Assembly: GCA_036559965.1 (NCBI GenBank)
Contig: DATBSD010000136.1
Coordinates: 1 to 64,000, forward strand
DNA: 64,000 nt
Direction: 5' to 3'
Source: CSP1-4 sp036559965
Lineage (GTDB): Bacteria > Chloroflexota > Limnocylindria > Limnocylindrales > CSP1-4
This document shows, in pieces, positions 17,519 to 27,702 of this stretch. Under the pieces are notes generated by a model. It had not been told where the DNA came from and made no database searches. It saw nothing but the letters and a program-made list of their open reading frames with translations. Position numbers and translations under genes: made by a program. How positions within the stretch are numbered: the stretch's first letter is position 1; the number at the start of each line of letters is the position of its first letter.

Positions 17519-18417
17519 CAGTCGGTCTTGACGGCGTGCCCGCCGAATTGCTGGCGAAGCGCCGCCAGCACGCGTGCGCCGTAGCTCTCGTCCTGGCGGC
17601 TTGCGAAGCGGGCCAGGAGCGACAGGGTGATGACCGGCGCCGGCACATCGAGCGCCATCGCCTCGGCCACGGTCCAACGCCCCTCGCCCGAATCGGCGAC
17701 CCAGCCGCGGATGTCGCCGAGGTCCTCGCCGTGCTCCTCGAACGCCCGCCCGGCCAGCTCCAGGAGCCACGATCGGATGACGGTGCCGTGCTGCCAGGCC
17801 TTGGCCACGGCCTCCAGGTCGAGCGGGTACTCCGAGGCGTGAAGGATCTCGAAGCCCTCCGCATAGGCCTGCATGAGCCCGTACTCGATGCCGTTGTGGA
17901 CCATCTTGGTGTAGTGCCCGGCGCCGGGAGGTCCGGCATGGACGTAGCCGCCTTCGGGGGCCAGCGCGTGGAAGATCGGCTCGAGCGGCTCGACGTCGGG
18001 GCGCTCGCCGCCGACCATCGTGCCGTAGCCGTTCTGGAGGCCCCACACGCCACCCGAGATACCGGCATCGACGAACCGCAGCCCGCGATCCTTGAGCAGC
18101 CCATGGCGTCGCTTGGAATCGCCGAAATTCGCGTTGCCGCCATCGACGATCCAGTCGCCCGGCGAGAGGACGGCCGCGAACTCCACCATCGTCGCCTCGG
18201 TCGCCTCGCCGGCCGGGACCATCAACCAGACGATGCGCGGCGCCGGCAGCATGGCCACGACCTCGTCGGGCGTGAACGCGCCATCGAGGCCCTCGGCCAT
18301 GATCTCGCGCGTCTTCTCGGGGCTCCGATTGAAGGCCACCACGCGATGCCCGGCACGATGCAGACGCCGGGCCATGTTGCCGCCCATGCGCCCGAGGCCG
18401 ACGATGGCGAGATCCAC
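17518..18417 (-). CDS. gnd: 6-phosphogluconate dehydrogenase, decarboxylating, short (GndA/YqeC) form
   Basis: 299 residues, the short single-repeat type rather than the 470-residue E. coli type. Motifs: AIVGLGRMGGNMARRL (Rossmann loop, residues 4-19), VAFNRSPEK, GNANFGDS, the substrate motif VDAGISGGVWGLQNGY, and GPPGAGHYTKMVHNGIEYG with the catalytic lysine. It converts 6-phosphogluconate to ribulose-5-phosphate; the short enzymes often prefer NAD, which cannot be settled here. It starts 21 bases after pgi ends, with GGAG just ahead of the ATG, and overlaps zwf by one base. Confidence 0.93.
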
Positions 18418-18438
18418 GATGCGAGCTCCTTCCGCCGA

Positions 18439-20115
18439 TCAGCTGACGAGCGAGGCGATGAGGGTATCCAGCCCGGCGTCCGGGTCCTCGCCCAACTGGA
18501 TGCGCACGACCGGCAGGCCGCGCGCGTCGAGCGACTGGGCGTCGCCGAGCGACTGGGCGTCGATGAGCATGCCGAACGTCTGACCCGATCCAGGGATGAG
18601 GATGTCGTCAGCGTGGGCGCCGACGAGCTGGATGAACAGGCCGTCGGCCGGTCCGCCCTTGTGGAGCTGACCGGTCGAATGCAGGTAGCGCGGCCCGTGG
18701 CCGAGCGTCACCGCGGCGCCCGTCCGCTCGCGGATGACCTCGCGCAGCGCGGCCAGCCGGACGTCGCGGTCGGCGTAGCGGGGCAGATACGCCTGGATGG
18801 CGACGTACCCGTCCGGCGCCAGCAAGGCGAACTGGTCGGCCAGGACCTCGGCGGCTGCATCCGCGGCCTGGGCAGCGTCGGTCGGCGCGTGTCCATCCCT
18901 CAGGGCGGCCAGGACGCGCGCCGTGGCTGCCTTGGCGACCGCGACGTCGGGCTCATCGAAGGGGTTGATGCCCATCACGGCGCCGGCCACGGCGGTCGCG
19001 AACTGCCAGCGGAAGAACTCGCCGCCGAGGCCCTCGCCATCCGGGATGACGAGCTCGATGACGGGGTGGCCGGCCGCCGCGATCGCATCGATGGCGCCGT
19101 CGGTCTCGGCCCGCCAGTCGCTCGCCGACTCGCGAGAGAGGCGGACGAAGACGCGATCCTCGCGGTATCGGTCGGGCGAGGCGAGCGGCTCGCCGACGAC
19201 CGGCAGGATGCCCTGGCCATGCTTGCCGGTGCTCTCGGCGACGAGTTGCTCGAGCCACTCGCCGAAGCTCGCGATGGCCGGCTCGATGACGAGCGTGAGC
19301 GTGTCGCGGCCGCGGCCTGCCAGCGCGCCCAGCGTCGCACCGAGGGCCACGCCGGGGTTGCCGGCGTCGGGCGCCTGACACGCCTCGGCCATCTCGGCGG
19401 CTTCGGCCAGCAGCGCACCGACGTCGAGGTCGAGCAGGGCTGCCGGCACGAGGCCGACGTAGCTCAGCGCGGCGTAGCGACCGCCGATGTCAGGCGGGTT
19501 GAGGAACACCGCGCGGAAGGCGCCGCTGTGGGGGATGCTGTCGACGGGCTCCTCGGGATCGCTCACGGCGACGAAGTGGTCGCCCTCCTCCTTGGAGCCG
19601 ATCTCGCGGTGGGCGTCGTGCTCGAGCGCCCAGAAGTGGGCCAGGAAGGCCAGCGTCTCGGTCGTCGTGCCCGACTTCGAGGCGATGATGTAGAGGCTCG
19701 AGCCGGGCGGGAACGACTCGGTCGCCAGGGCGACGGTCTCGGGGTCGGTCGAGTCGAGGACGCCGACCGGGATGCCGGCGGGACCCATGGGATAGGCCGT
19801 GCCAAGGACCTCGGGCGCAAGTGAGCTGCCGCCCATCCCGCACACCAGGGCCCGGTCGATGCCCGCCTCGCGGATGCCGGCAGCAAATGCGCGCAGGTCG
19901 TCGGCGTCGTCGTGGAAGTGTGCCGGCGCGTCCAGCCAGCCGAGGCGCTGCCCGATGGCCAGACGGACCTCTGGCTCGTCGCTCCAGACGCTCGCGTCGT
20001 GCTGCCAGATCCGCGCCGCCCAGCCGTCGTTCACGGCCCGCTCGATGGCCGCGTCGACCGTCGGTCGGAGGCCATCCGGGATGCGGAAGCCCTCGGTGGT
20101 GGCGGCGTCGGGCAT
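18439..20115 (-). CDS. pgi: Glucose-6-phosphate isomerase, type usually fused to transaldolase
   Basis: 558 residues with two SIS domains. Landmarks: LVCGMGGSSLAPEVLG (about 90), YIIASKSGTTTETLAF, FVAVSDPEEPV, the STGKHGQGILPVVGEP region, and TLGHGPRYLHSTGQLHKGGP near 480 with the catalytic His/Lys. This sequence style is that of the Pgi half of bifunctional transaldolase/Pgi proteins. Here it stands alone, and a transaldolase-like protein is encoded separately at 37-38 kb. AGGAGA precedes the ATG and the gene begins 12 bases after tkt. A 6-residue tandem duplication (DAQSLG/DAQSLD) occurs near the C-terminus. Confidence 0.92.
   Translation of the reverse strand: MPDAATTEGFRIPDGLRPTVDAAIERAVNDGWAARIWQHDASVWSDEPEVRLAIGQRLGWLDAPAHFHDDADDLRAFAAGIREAGIDRALVCGMGGSSLAPEVLGTAYPMGPAGIPVGVLDSTDPETVALATESFPPGSSLYIIASKSGTTTETLAFLAHFWALEHDAHREIGSKEEGDHFVAVSDPEEPVDSIPHSGAFRAVFLNPPDIGGRYAALSYVGLVPAALLDLDVGALLAEAAEMAEACQAPDAGNPGVALGATLGALAGRGRDTLTLVIEPAIASFGEWLEQLVAESTGKHGQGILPVVGEPLASPDRYREDRVFVRLSRESASDWRAETDGAIDAIAAAGHPVIELVIPDGEGLGGEFFRWQFATAVAGAVMGINPFDEPDVAVAKAATARVLAALRDGHAPTDAAQAADAAAEVLADQFALLAPDGYVAIQAYLPRYADRDVRLAALREVIRERTGAAVTLGHGPRYLHSTGQLHKGGPADGLFIQLVGAHADDILIPGSGQTFGMLIDAQSLGDAQSLDARGLPVVRIQLGEDPDAGLDTLIASLVS
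18528..18562. repeat. In-frame tandem duplication, period 18, inside pgi
   Basis: The 17-base unit CGAGCGACTGGGCGTCG occurs at 18528-18544 and again at 18546-18562. It adds six residues in a surface-like region; probably a recent slippage event. Confidence 0.7.
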
Positions 20116-20127
20116 CGCGGTCTCCTC

Positions 20128-22230
<2,103 letters not shown>

Positions 22231-22270
22231 GGCAGCTCCTGCGGAGGAGGGGAGGAGGGGCGTCCGACCT

Positions 22271-22276
22271 ATCATA
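22271..22276 (-). promoter_or_regulatory. -10 hexamer TATGAT of the pentose phosphate operon
   Basis: TATGAT on the minus strand 40 bases ahead of the transketolase GTG. The same bases read TATCAT on the other strand (22270-22275) towards the PfkB kinase GTG at 22287, so the element may serve both directions. Confidence 0.5.
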
Positions 22277-22286
22277 GTCGGCGCCC

Positions 22287-23249
22287 GTGGACCCCCTTGG
22301 CCGACCCCGGATCGTGACGCTCGGCGACCTCATCGCGGACGTCCTCGCGCTCGCTGGGTCGCCCGTCAGCCGGGCGACCGATACGAGCGGGCACATCCTC
22401 GTCCGCCAGGGCGGCTCGGCCGCCAACGTCGCCCGTGAGGTCGTGCGTGCCGGCGGTGCGGCCACGTTCATCGGCGCCGTCGGCCGCGACCCGTGGGGAG
22501 GACAGTTGACGCACGCCCTGCGTGGCGCTGGCGTCGATGTCCACGTCGTCGTGCGGCCGCAGCCGACGGCACGCATCGTGGCGCTCGTCGAGCCCGATGG
22601 CGAGCGCACGTTCGTGACCGATCGCGGGGCGGCCGACGAGCTGCGGGCCGGGGACGTCCGGATCGCCTGGCTTCGCGGCGCTTCCGCCCTCCATCTGCCC
22701 GCCTACTCGCTCTTCCACGGTCGCCCGCTGGCCGGTGCCGCTCGACGAGCCGCAGGATCGGCGAGGTCCGGCGGCGGCGCCGTGACCGTCGATCTCGCAT
22801 CCAGCGGACCGATCCTCGCACTCGGTGCTGCGGAAGCGTGGCGACGCGTCGCCGACGTCGAGCCCGATGTCCTGTTCGGCAACGCCGCCGAGACGGCGGC
22901 CGTCCTCGACGGGCGCCCCGAGACCGACCTGCTCCGCCTGGCGCGGATCGTCGTCATCAAGCTCGGCGCAGCTGGCTGCCGCGTGCTCGTCAGGCCCGTG
23001 CCTGCTGATGGCCCCTCGGCGCGGGCGAGTGCGCTGCCCCGGGTGCTCGCTGTCTCGACGCGATCCCTGGAGTCGCGCGACACGACCGGCGCCGGCGATG
23101 CCTTCGCGGCGGGCTTCCTCGTCAGCTGGCTCAGAGCGCCAGGCGAGCACCGCCACTCGGCGACCGTCCTGCGCGCGGCGGCCCGTGCCGGCCATCGGGC
23201 GGCATATCGCCTCCTGCGCACGGCCGACCGCGCCGCGATCCTGGCCTAG
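22287..23249 (+). CDS. PfkB-family carbohydrate/nucleoside kinase (pseudouridine kinase candidate)
   Basis: 320 residues of the ribokinase-like fold. The N-terminal motif is QGGSAANVAREVVRAGGAATFIGAVGRD, and the C-terminal signature is DTTGAGDAFAAGFLVSWL with the catalytic Asp. It phosphorylates a sugar or nucleoside hydroxyl with ATP. PsuG, pseudouridine-5'-phosphate glycosidase, is encoded 2.2 kb downstream on the same strand, and PsuK is a PfkB kinase, so pseudouridine is the best guess; ribose or another sugar is possible. GTG start; converges with the S9 peptidase with only three bases between stops. Confidence 0.8.
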   Translation: MDPLGRPRIVTLGDLIADVLALAGSPVSRATDTSGHILVRQGGSAANVAREVVRAGGAATFIGAVGRDPWGGQLTHALRGAGVDVHVVVRPQPTARIVALVEPDGERTFVTDRGAADELRAGDVRIAWLRGASALHLPAYSLFHGRPLAGAARRAAGSARSGGGAVTVDLASSGPILALGAAEAWRRVADVEPDVLFGNAAETAAVLDGRPETDLLRLARIVVIKLGAAGCRVLVRPVPADGPSARASALPRVLAVSTRSLESRDTTGAGDAFAAGFLVSWLRAPGEHRHSATVLRAAARAGHRAAYRLLRTADRAAILA

Positions 23250-23252
23250 GGG

Positions 23253-25382
23253 TCAGCCTGCCGTCGGCCCTGCAGGTCGGAGGTAGCGCACGAACCAGTC
23301 GAGCATGCGCTGGTGCCGGTCCTTGCGTCGATCGGGCCGGCCGGTGACGGAAAAGGTGTGGCCGCTGCCGGGATAGAGTGCCAGCTCGACCTCGCGGCCG
23401 AGCGCCCGGAGCGTGGTGAAGAGCTGGAGGTTGTCGCCAGGTGGGCAGCGGTGATCGTCCTCACCCTGGAGGATGAGCAGCGGTGTCCGGATCCGGTCGG
23501 CCAGGCGGAGCGGGGATTGCTGCCACAGCCGCTCGACACCAGCCGGTGAGGTCGGCTCGGCCATGCCGGCGCGTCGGTGGAAGTCCGGCCCTGAGTCGGA
23601 CAGCGCCCACGTCGATCGCATGTCTGCCACACCGCCATCGCTGACGGCCGCCGCGAACCGCCCGGGATGGGCGCCGATGAGCCAGTTCACCAGGTACCCC
23701 CCGTACGACAGTCCGATCAGCCCGACGCGTTCGCCGTCGGCCAGCCCGGCGTCCACGAGGTGGTCGACGACGGCCATGACATCGTCGTCATCGACCTCGC
23801 CCCACGCCTCGCTCTGGGCCCGGAGCCAGTCGCTGCCGTAGCCCGTCGCCCCACGGATGTTCGGAGCGGCCACGAGGATGCCAGCCTCCACGAGCATTCG
23901 CATCTCGAGCCACGGCGACGGCCCCCAGGCTCCCATCGGACCGCCATGCAGGTCGATGACCAGGGCCAGCGCCCGGTCGCCGGCATCGGGCGGCGAGTGG
24001 AGCCATGTCTCGATGGGCCCGCCCGGGCCAGGGATGGTCAGCATCCGGCCGGGCGTCGGTCGGTAGCGCCGCTGCCAGCTCGATCCGAAGCGGCTGCGCG
24101 TGCGATAGACGCCCTCGCGCGCCTCCATGACCTCCATGGCGCGCGTGCCGAGCGCGCCGACGACCGCCACGCGGCCGTTCGCGACCGCCGCCTGATAGCA
24201 CACGCTGTCGCCGCCGGCGAGCGGGGCCGCCGGACCTGGCGCCCCGGTCCGCGGGTCGAAGGCGAGACGCCATGGTCGGCTCCGGCCGCGGTCGCTCAAG
24301 ACGGCGATGACCGCATCGGCGTGCCCCGATGCATCGACGCTGAAGAACGGTCCCGGTCGCTGCCACGAGGTCCAGCCCGTCATGTCGCAATCGAGCCACG
24401 AACCGTGCGGCAAGTCCGCGTCGGGCGCCAGGCGGATGGGTGTCCCGGAGCCGTCGGATCGAGCGAGGAAGACGTGCGGCCATGACCAGTCCGGCGCACC
24501 CGGAACGTCGCTGCCGGAGATGGCCAGCCAGCGACCGTCGGGCGACGGCATGACGGCATCCGCGACGCCGTCGCCCAGCGCCAGTACCTCGATCGGCAGC
24601 GCCGGTGTGTCGTCGCTCTCGACGGCGCCGATGCGGTAGACGCGTGGCATCGGGTAGAGATCGGCGTCGGGGGCCATGGCCGCGGTGAACACGAGCGAGC
24701 GGCCGTCCGCGTCCCACTCGGGCGACTGCACGTCGAAGTCGCCATGCGTCAGGCGCCGCGGCCGGGCGCCGCGTCCGACGTCGACGACCGAGAGGTGCGT
24801 GCGGTGATCGAGGAATCCGACGTCGTTCCATCGGAACGATGCCTGGCGGATGACCCGCACGGTCGGTCTCCGGCCACGAGGCGTGAGGCCTTCGACGAAG
24901 CGCGCCGGTCCTGCCCAGCCCCAGAAGCCGACGCGCCCGCCATCTGGCGACCAAGCGAAGCCCGACACGCCGTGGGCCTCTCGTGTCAGGTGACGCGTCC
25001 GCTGGTCACGGGCGCGCTCGCGCCGGGAGACAGCGACGACGTGGACCTGCGGCGCCGACGACCTGCCGGCGGCGAGGTAGGCGATGTGCCGGCCGTCCGG
25101 CGACCAGCGCGGGTGGTTGGCGTCGGTGCCGGGCACGAGCAGGCGCCGCGGCGGGCCGCCATCGAGGTCCACGAGCAGCAGGTCGCGCACGTAGTCGAGC
25201 CCGCGCACCCGACGGCGGACGACGACGGCTGTCCGGCCGTCCGGCGACAGATCGAGCTCCTCGAGCACGACCTCGGCGTCGACGATGTCCGGCGTGACCG
25301 GCAGGCGAGCCTGCGCGTGCTCCACGGCGGCCGCGCCGGATGACGGCTGCGACGGAGCGGCTCCACCCCGGCGGCCTGGCAT
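23253..25382 (-). CDS. Prolyl oligopeptidase family (S9) serine peptidase
   Basis: 709 residues. The first ~430 form a beta-propeller of TolB/WD40-like repeats (SPDGRTAVV, WSPDGRHIAYLA, WSPDGGRVGFWG, SPDGRWLAISG). The C-terminal alpha/beta-hydrolase domain has VIDLHGGPMGAWG (oxyanion strand), nucleophile GLSYGGYLVNW, catalytic Asp in LQGEDDHRCPPG and His in YPGSGHTFSV. This is the acylaminoacyl-peptidase / dipeptidyl-peptidase class. There is no signal peptide, so it acts in the cytoplasm on short peptides. The ATG at 25382 lies six bases after a TACGCT hexamer; expression is divergent from psuG. Confidence 0.9.
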   Translation of the reverse strand: MPGRRGGAAPSQPSSGAAAVEHAQARLPVTPDIVDAEVVLEELDLSPDGRTAVVVRRRVRGLDYVRDLLLVDLDGGPPRRLLVPGTDANHPRWSPDGRHIAYLAAGRSSAPQVHVVAVSRRERARDQRTRHLTREAHGVSGFAWSPDGGRVGFWGWAGPARFVEGLTPRGRRPTVRVIRQASFRWNDVGFLDHRTHLSVVDVGRGARPRRLTHGDFDVQSPEWDADGRSLVFTAAMAPDADLYPMPRVYRIGAVESDDTPALPIEVLALGDGVADAVMPSPDGRWLAISGSDVPGAPDWSWPHVFLARSDGSGTPIRLAPDADLPHGSWLDCDMTGWTSWQRPGPFFSVDASGHADAVIAVLSDRGRSRPWRLAFDPRTGAPGPAAPLAGGDSVCYQAAVANGRVAVVGALGTRAMEVMEAREGVYRTRSRFGSSWQRRYRPTPGRMLTIPGPGGPIETWLHSPPDAGDRALALVIDLHGGPMGAWGPSPWLEMRMLVEAGILVAAPNIRGATGYGSDWLRAQSEAWGEVDDDDVMAVVDHLVDAGLADGERVGLIGLSYGGYLVNWLIGAHPGRFAAAVSDGGVADMRSTWALSDSGPDFHRRAGMAEPTSPAGVERLWQQSPLRLADRIRTPLLILQGEDDHRCPPGDNLQLFTTLRALGREVELALYPGSGHTFSVTGRPDRRKDRHQRMLDWFVRYLRPAGPTAG

Positions 25383-25388
25383 GGGCGC

Positions 25389-25394
25389 AGCGTA
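25389..25394 (-). promoter_or_regulatory. -10 hexamer TACGCT of a leaderless promoter (S9 peptidase)
   Basis: TACGCT on the minus strand, six bases before the ATG at 25382. The identical hexamer appears on the plus strand at 25412-25417 for psuG. Confidence 0.55.
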
Positions 25395-25411
25395 GCGGCC
25401 GCGGGGCCGGG

Positions 25412-25417
25412 TACGCT
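25412..25417 (+). promoter_or_regulatory. -10 hexamer TACGCT of a leaderless promoter (psuG leader ORF)
   Basis: TACGCT, eight bases, then the ATG (25426) of an 8-codon ORF that overlaps the psuG start. Confidence 0.5.
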
Positions 25418-25425
25418 AGGCCCCG

Positions 25426-25452
25426 ATGATCGAGGGTCGAGCGTGGCCGTGA
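25426..25452 (+). CDS. 8-residue leaderless leader ORF, GTGA-coupled to psuG
   Basis: ATG at 25426 encodes MIEGRAWP and ends at TGA 25450-25452, which overlaps a GTG start of psuG at 25449 (GTGA). With a TACGCT hexamer eight bases upstream this is the second case in the window of a leaderless mini-ORF feeding a main gene by stop-start overlap. No regulatory residue pattern is recognised. Confidence 0.4.
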   Translation: MIEGRAWP

Positions 25453-26360
25453 CCGAGGTCCTCCGGCTGGGCCGTGAGGTGGCCGACGCGCTGGCCGCGC
25501 GGCGACCGGTCGTGGCGCTCGAATCGACGCTCATCACCCACGGCCTGGCAGCGCCGCGCAACCTCGAGGCCGCGCGGGCCGCAGAGGCCGCCGTGAGGCA
25601 CGAGGGCGCCGTGCCGGCGACCATCGCCGTCCACGACGGTCGCTTGGTCGTCGGGCTGAGCGGCGACGAGCTCGAGGCGCTGGCCGCCGCAGGCACAGTC
25701 GAGAAGGCGTCCCGCCACAACCTCGCCGCGGCGCTGGCGTCGGGCGCCTGGGCAGGCACCACGGTGAGCGCGACGATGATCGCCGCCCGCCTGGCGGGTA
25801 TCCGCGTCTTCGCGACGGGCGGCATCGGGGGCGTGCACCGTGGTGGCGAGGCGACGCTCGACATCTCGGCCGACCTCGACGAGCTGGCGCGGACGCCCGT
25901 CGTCGTCGTGTGCGCGGGACCGAAGTCCATCCTCGACGTGCCGAGGACGCTCGAGGTCCTCGAGACGCGTGGCGTGCCGGTGGTCGGCTTCGGTGTCGAC
26001 GAGCTGCCCGGCTTCTTCGCCCGATCGAGCGGCCTGCCGCTCCACGTCCGCGTCGATTCGGCCGTCGAGGCGGCCGCGCTCGCCGCCCGTCACTGGGCGC
26101 TCGGGCTGGAGACCGGCATCCTGGTCACGGTGCCGGTGCCTGAGGCGGCGGCGCTGACATCCGCCGAGGCCGAGGCGGCCACGCAGAACGCGATCAGGGA
26201 CGCCGGTGCTGCCGGCGTCCACGGTCCGGCCACGACGCCCTGGCTGCTCGCCCGCATCGCCGAGCTCACCGACGGCCGCTCGGTCGTCGCCAACCTGGCG
26301 CTCATCGAGCACAACGCGACCATCGCCGCTCGCATCGCCGTCGCCATGCAGGATGGCTAA
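25449..26360 (+). CDS. psuG: Pseudouridine-5'-phosphate glycosidase
   Basis: 303 residues; splits pseudouridine-5'-phosphate into uracil and ribose-5-phosphate. Family motifs run through the protein: VALESTLITHGLAAPRNLEAA, VPATIAVHDGRLVVGLSGDELEAL, KASRHNLAAALASG, GTTVSATMIAA, FATGGIGGVHRG, the manganese/lysine region CAGPKSILDVPRTLEVLETRG, and SVVANLALIEHNATIAARIA. The GTG at 25449 is preferred over 25443 because it forms a GTGA overlap with the leader ORF. With the PfkB kinase nearby it would complete pseudouridine salvage from RNA turnover. Confidence 0.92.
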   Translation: MTEVLRLGREVADALAARRPVVALESTLITHGLAAPRNLEAARAAEAAVRHEGAVPATIAVHDGRLVVGLSGDELEALAAAGTVEKASRHNLAAALASGAWAGTTVSATMIAARLAGIRVFATGGIGGVHRGGEATLDISADLDELARTPVVVVCAGPKSILDVPRTLEVLETRGVPVVGFGVDELPGFFARSSGLPLHVRVDSAVEAAALAARHWALGLETGILVTVPVPEAAALTSAEAEAATQNAIRDAGAAGVHGPATTPWLLARIAELTDGRSVVANLALIEHNATIAARIAVAMQDG

Positions 26361-26370
26361 CATCTGTTAG
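26357..26370. promoter_or_regulatory. Inverted repeat CTAACA-TC-TGTTAG, candidate operator
   Basis: Perfect 6-base arms with a 2-base centre, overlapping the psuG stop codon and 33 bases upstream of the TAGCAT of the ABC exporter operon. The form resembles operators of TetR/MarR-like repressors; no such regulator is adjacent. Confidence 0.4.
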
Positions 26371-26402
26371 ACGAACCTCTTCCATCCGGCCACGGACGGT
26401 GC

Positions 26403-26408
26403 TAGCAT
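26403..26408 (+). promoter_or_regulatory. Candidate -10 (TAGCAT) of the ABC exporter operon
   Basis: TAGCAT about 155 bases before the ATPase start, so the mRNA would carry a long leader; a 34-codon frame from 26443 lies in it but looks non-coding. Confidence 0.35.
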
Positions 26409-26562
26409 CTCGGGGCGCGTCGGGATCGGCGAGCGCCGCGCCATGACGAGATCCCGACTCGACCTCCCGGGCGCATGCCCGACGGACGACGACCGCGTGT
26501 CGCCGCGCCACCCGACCGACGCTTCGCCCGGGTCCCATCACCGCTAGCGAGAGACCACGTCC

Positions 26563-27702
26563 GTGTCACTTCCGGGGCCAGCCCACGCCATCACCGCGCC
26601 GGCCATCGAGGCCCGTGGCGTGACGCGCGTGTACTCGGCCAAGCCCAAGGACGTGACCGCACTGGCCGGCGTCGACCTGCACGTCGAGCCGGGCACGTTC
26701 TTCGGTCTGCTGGGACCCAACGGCGCCGGCAAGACGACGCTCATCAAGATCCTGACGACGCTCCTGCTACCGACGACCGGCACGGCCAGGGTCTTCGGCT
26801 TCGACGTCGCGTCTGACAGCAAGAAGATCCGTCGGATCATGAACATGGTCGCGGGCGGCGAGCAATCCGGCTACGGCATCCTGACCGTGCGCGAGCAGCT
26901 CTGGATGTTCACCCAGTTCTACGGCCTCGGCCAGCAGGCCGGTTGGCGCCGGGTCGACGAGCTCATCGAGGCCGTCGGATTGGAGGAGCAGCGCCTCCAG
27001 CGGGTCTCGGCCTTGTCGACCGGCCAGCGCCAGAAGATGAACCTCGCGCGCGGCCTGCTCAACGACCCCTGGATCCTGTTCCTCGACGAGCCGACGCTCG
27101 GCCTCGACGTCGCCGCCGCGCGGACCGTGCGCGAGCTCGTCGTCGCCTGGCGCGCCGCGGTGCCCGGACGGACGGTCCTGCTGACGACGCACTATATGGC
27201 CGAGGCCGACGAGCTGTGCGAGGACATCGCCAGCGTCGACCATGGTCGGATCCTCGCGTCGGGCTCGCCCGACGAGCTCAAGCGCCGCGTCCAACGCGAG
27301 TCGATCTTCCGGCTCGAAGTCGACCGACTGCCGGCCGGCCCAGCGTCGTTGGCCGGGCTGCCCGGCGTCGTCCATGCGGTCGGTGCATCGGCAGCCGACG
27401 CCGGCGCCGCCGTCGACCGCCAGACGGTCGTCGTCAACCTCGCGCTCGAGGACGACGCCGCCCTCGGCGGGGTCGTCGGCGCGCTGGGCAGCCTGGGCGC
27501 CCGCATCGTCGGCCTCCAGAAGTCGGAGCCCAGCCTCGAGGACGTCTTCGTCGAGCTCGTCGGCCGTGGCTTCGACGACGACGCTTCCGCCGAGCCGGAC
27601 GATCGGCCACCGGCGGCGCCGCTGGCGATGGACGAGTCGACCATCGACGTCGAAGAAGGGGGCCCGGTCGGGTCGGAGACCGAGGTCGAGGCGCTCCGGT
27701 GA
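26563..27702 (+). CDS. ABC transporter ATP-binding protein (ABC-2 / drug-exporter type)
   Basis: 379 residues. Walker A is GLLGPNGAGKTTLIKIL (about 50-66), the Q-loop region is GGEQSGYGILTVREQLWMF, the signature is ALSTGQRQKMNLARGLL, Walker B is WILFLDEPTLGLD, and the switch His is in LLTTHYMAEADELCED. The domain after 235 (substrate-independent C-terminal region with LEDVFVELVGRGF) is typical of DrrA/CcmA-like exporters; a ~45-residue acidic tail follows. It pairs with two permeases encoded directly downstream, the first overlapping it by GTGA. GTG start. Cargo unknown. Confidence 0.9.
   Translation: MSLPGPAHAITAPAIEARGVTRVYSAKPKDVTALAGVDLHVEPGTFFGLLGPNGAGKTTLIKILTTLLLPTTGTARVFGFDVASDSKKIRRIMNMVAGGEQSGYGILTVREQLWMFTQFYGLGQQAGWRRVDELIEAVGLEEQRLQRVSALSTGQRQKMNLARGLLNDPWILFLDEPTLGLDVAAARTVRELVVAWRAAVPGRTVLLTTHYMAEADELCEDIASVDHGRILASGSPDELKRRVQRESIFRLEVDRLPAGPASLAGLPGVVHAVGASAADAGAAVDRQTVVVNLALEDDAALGGVVGALGSLGARIVGLQKSEPSLEDVFVELVGRGFDDDASAEPDDRPPAAPLAMDESTIDVEEGGPVGSETEVEALR

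Noticed and set aside
17536..19824. Very long plus-strand frame opposite gnd and pgi
   Set aside because: An antisense shadow of GC-rich codons: rich in Arg, Gly, Asp and Val, no domain motif, and it lies over two well-identified enzymes on the other strand. The same applies to frames at 3416-5302 (+), 42204-44384 (-), 44315-46432 (-), 29441-31276 (-) and 33655-35379 (-).
26443..26547. 34-codon frame in the exporter leader
   Set aside because: No ribosome site, its residue pattern looks non-coding, and its stop does not overlap the ATPase start, unlike the two mini-ORFs reported.
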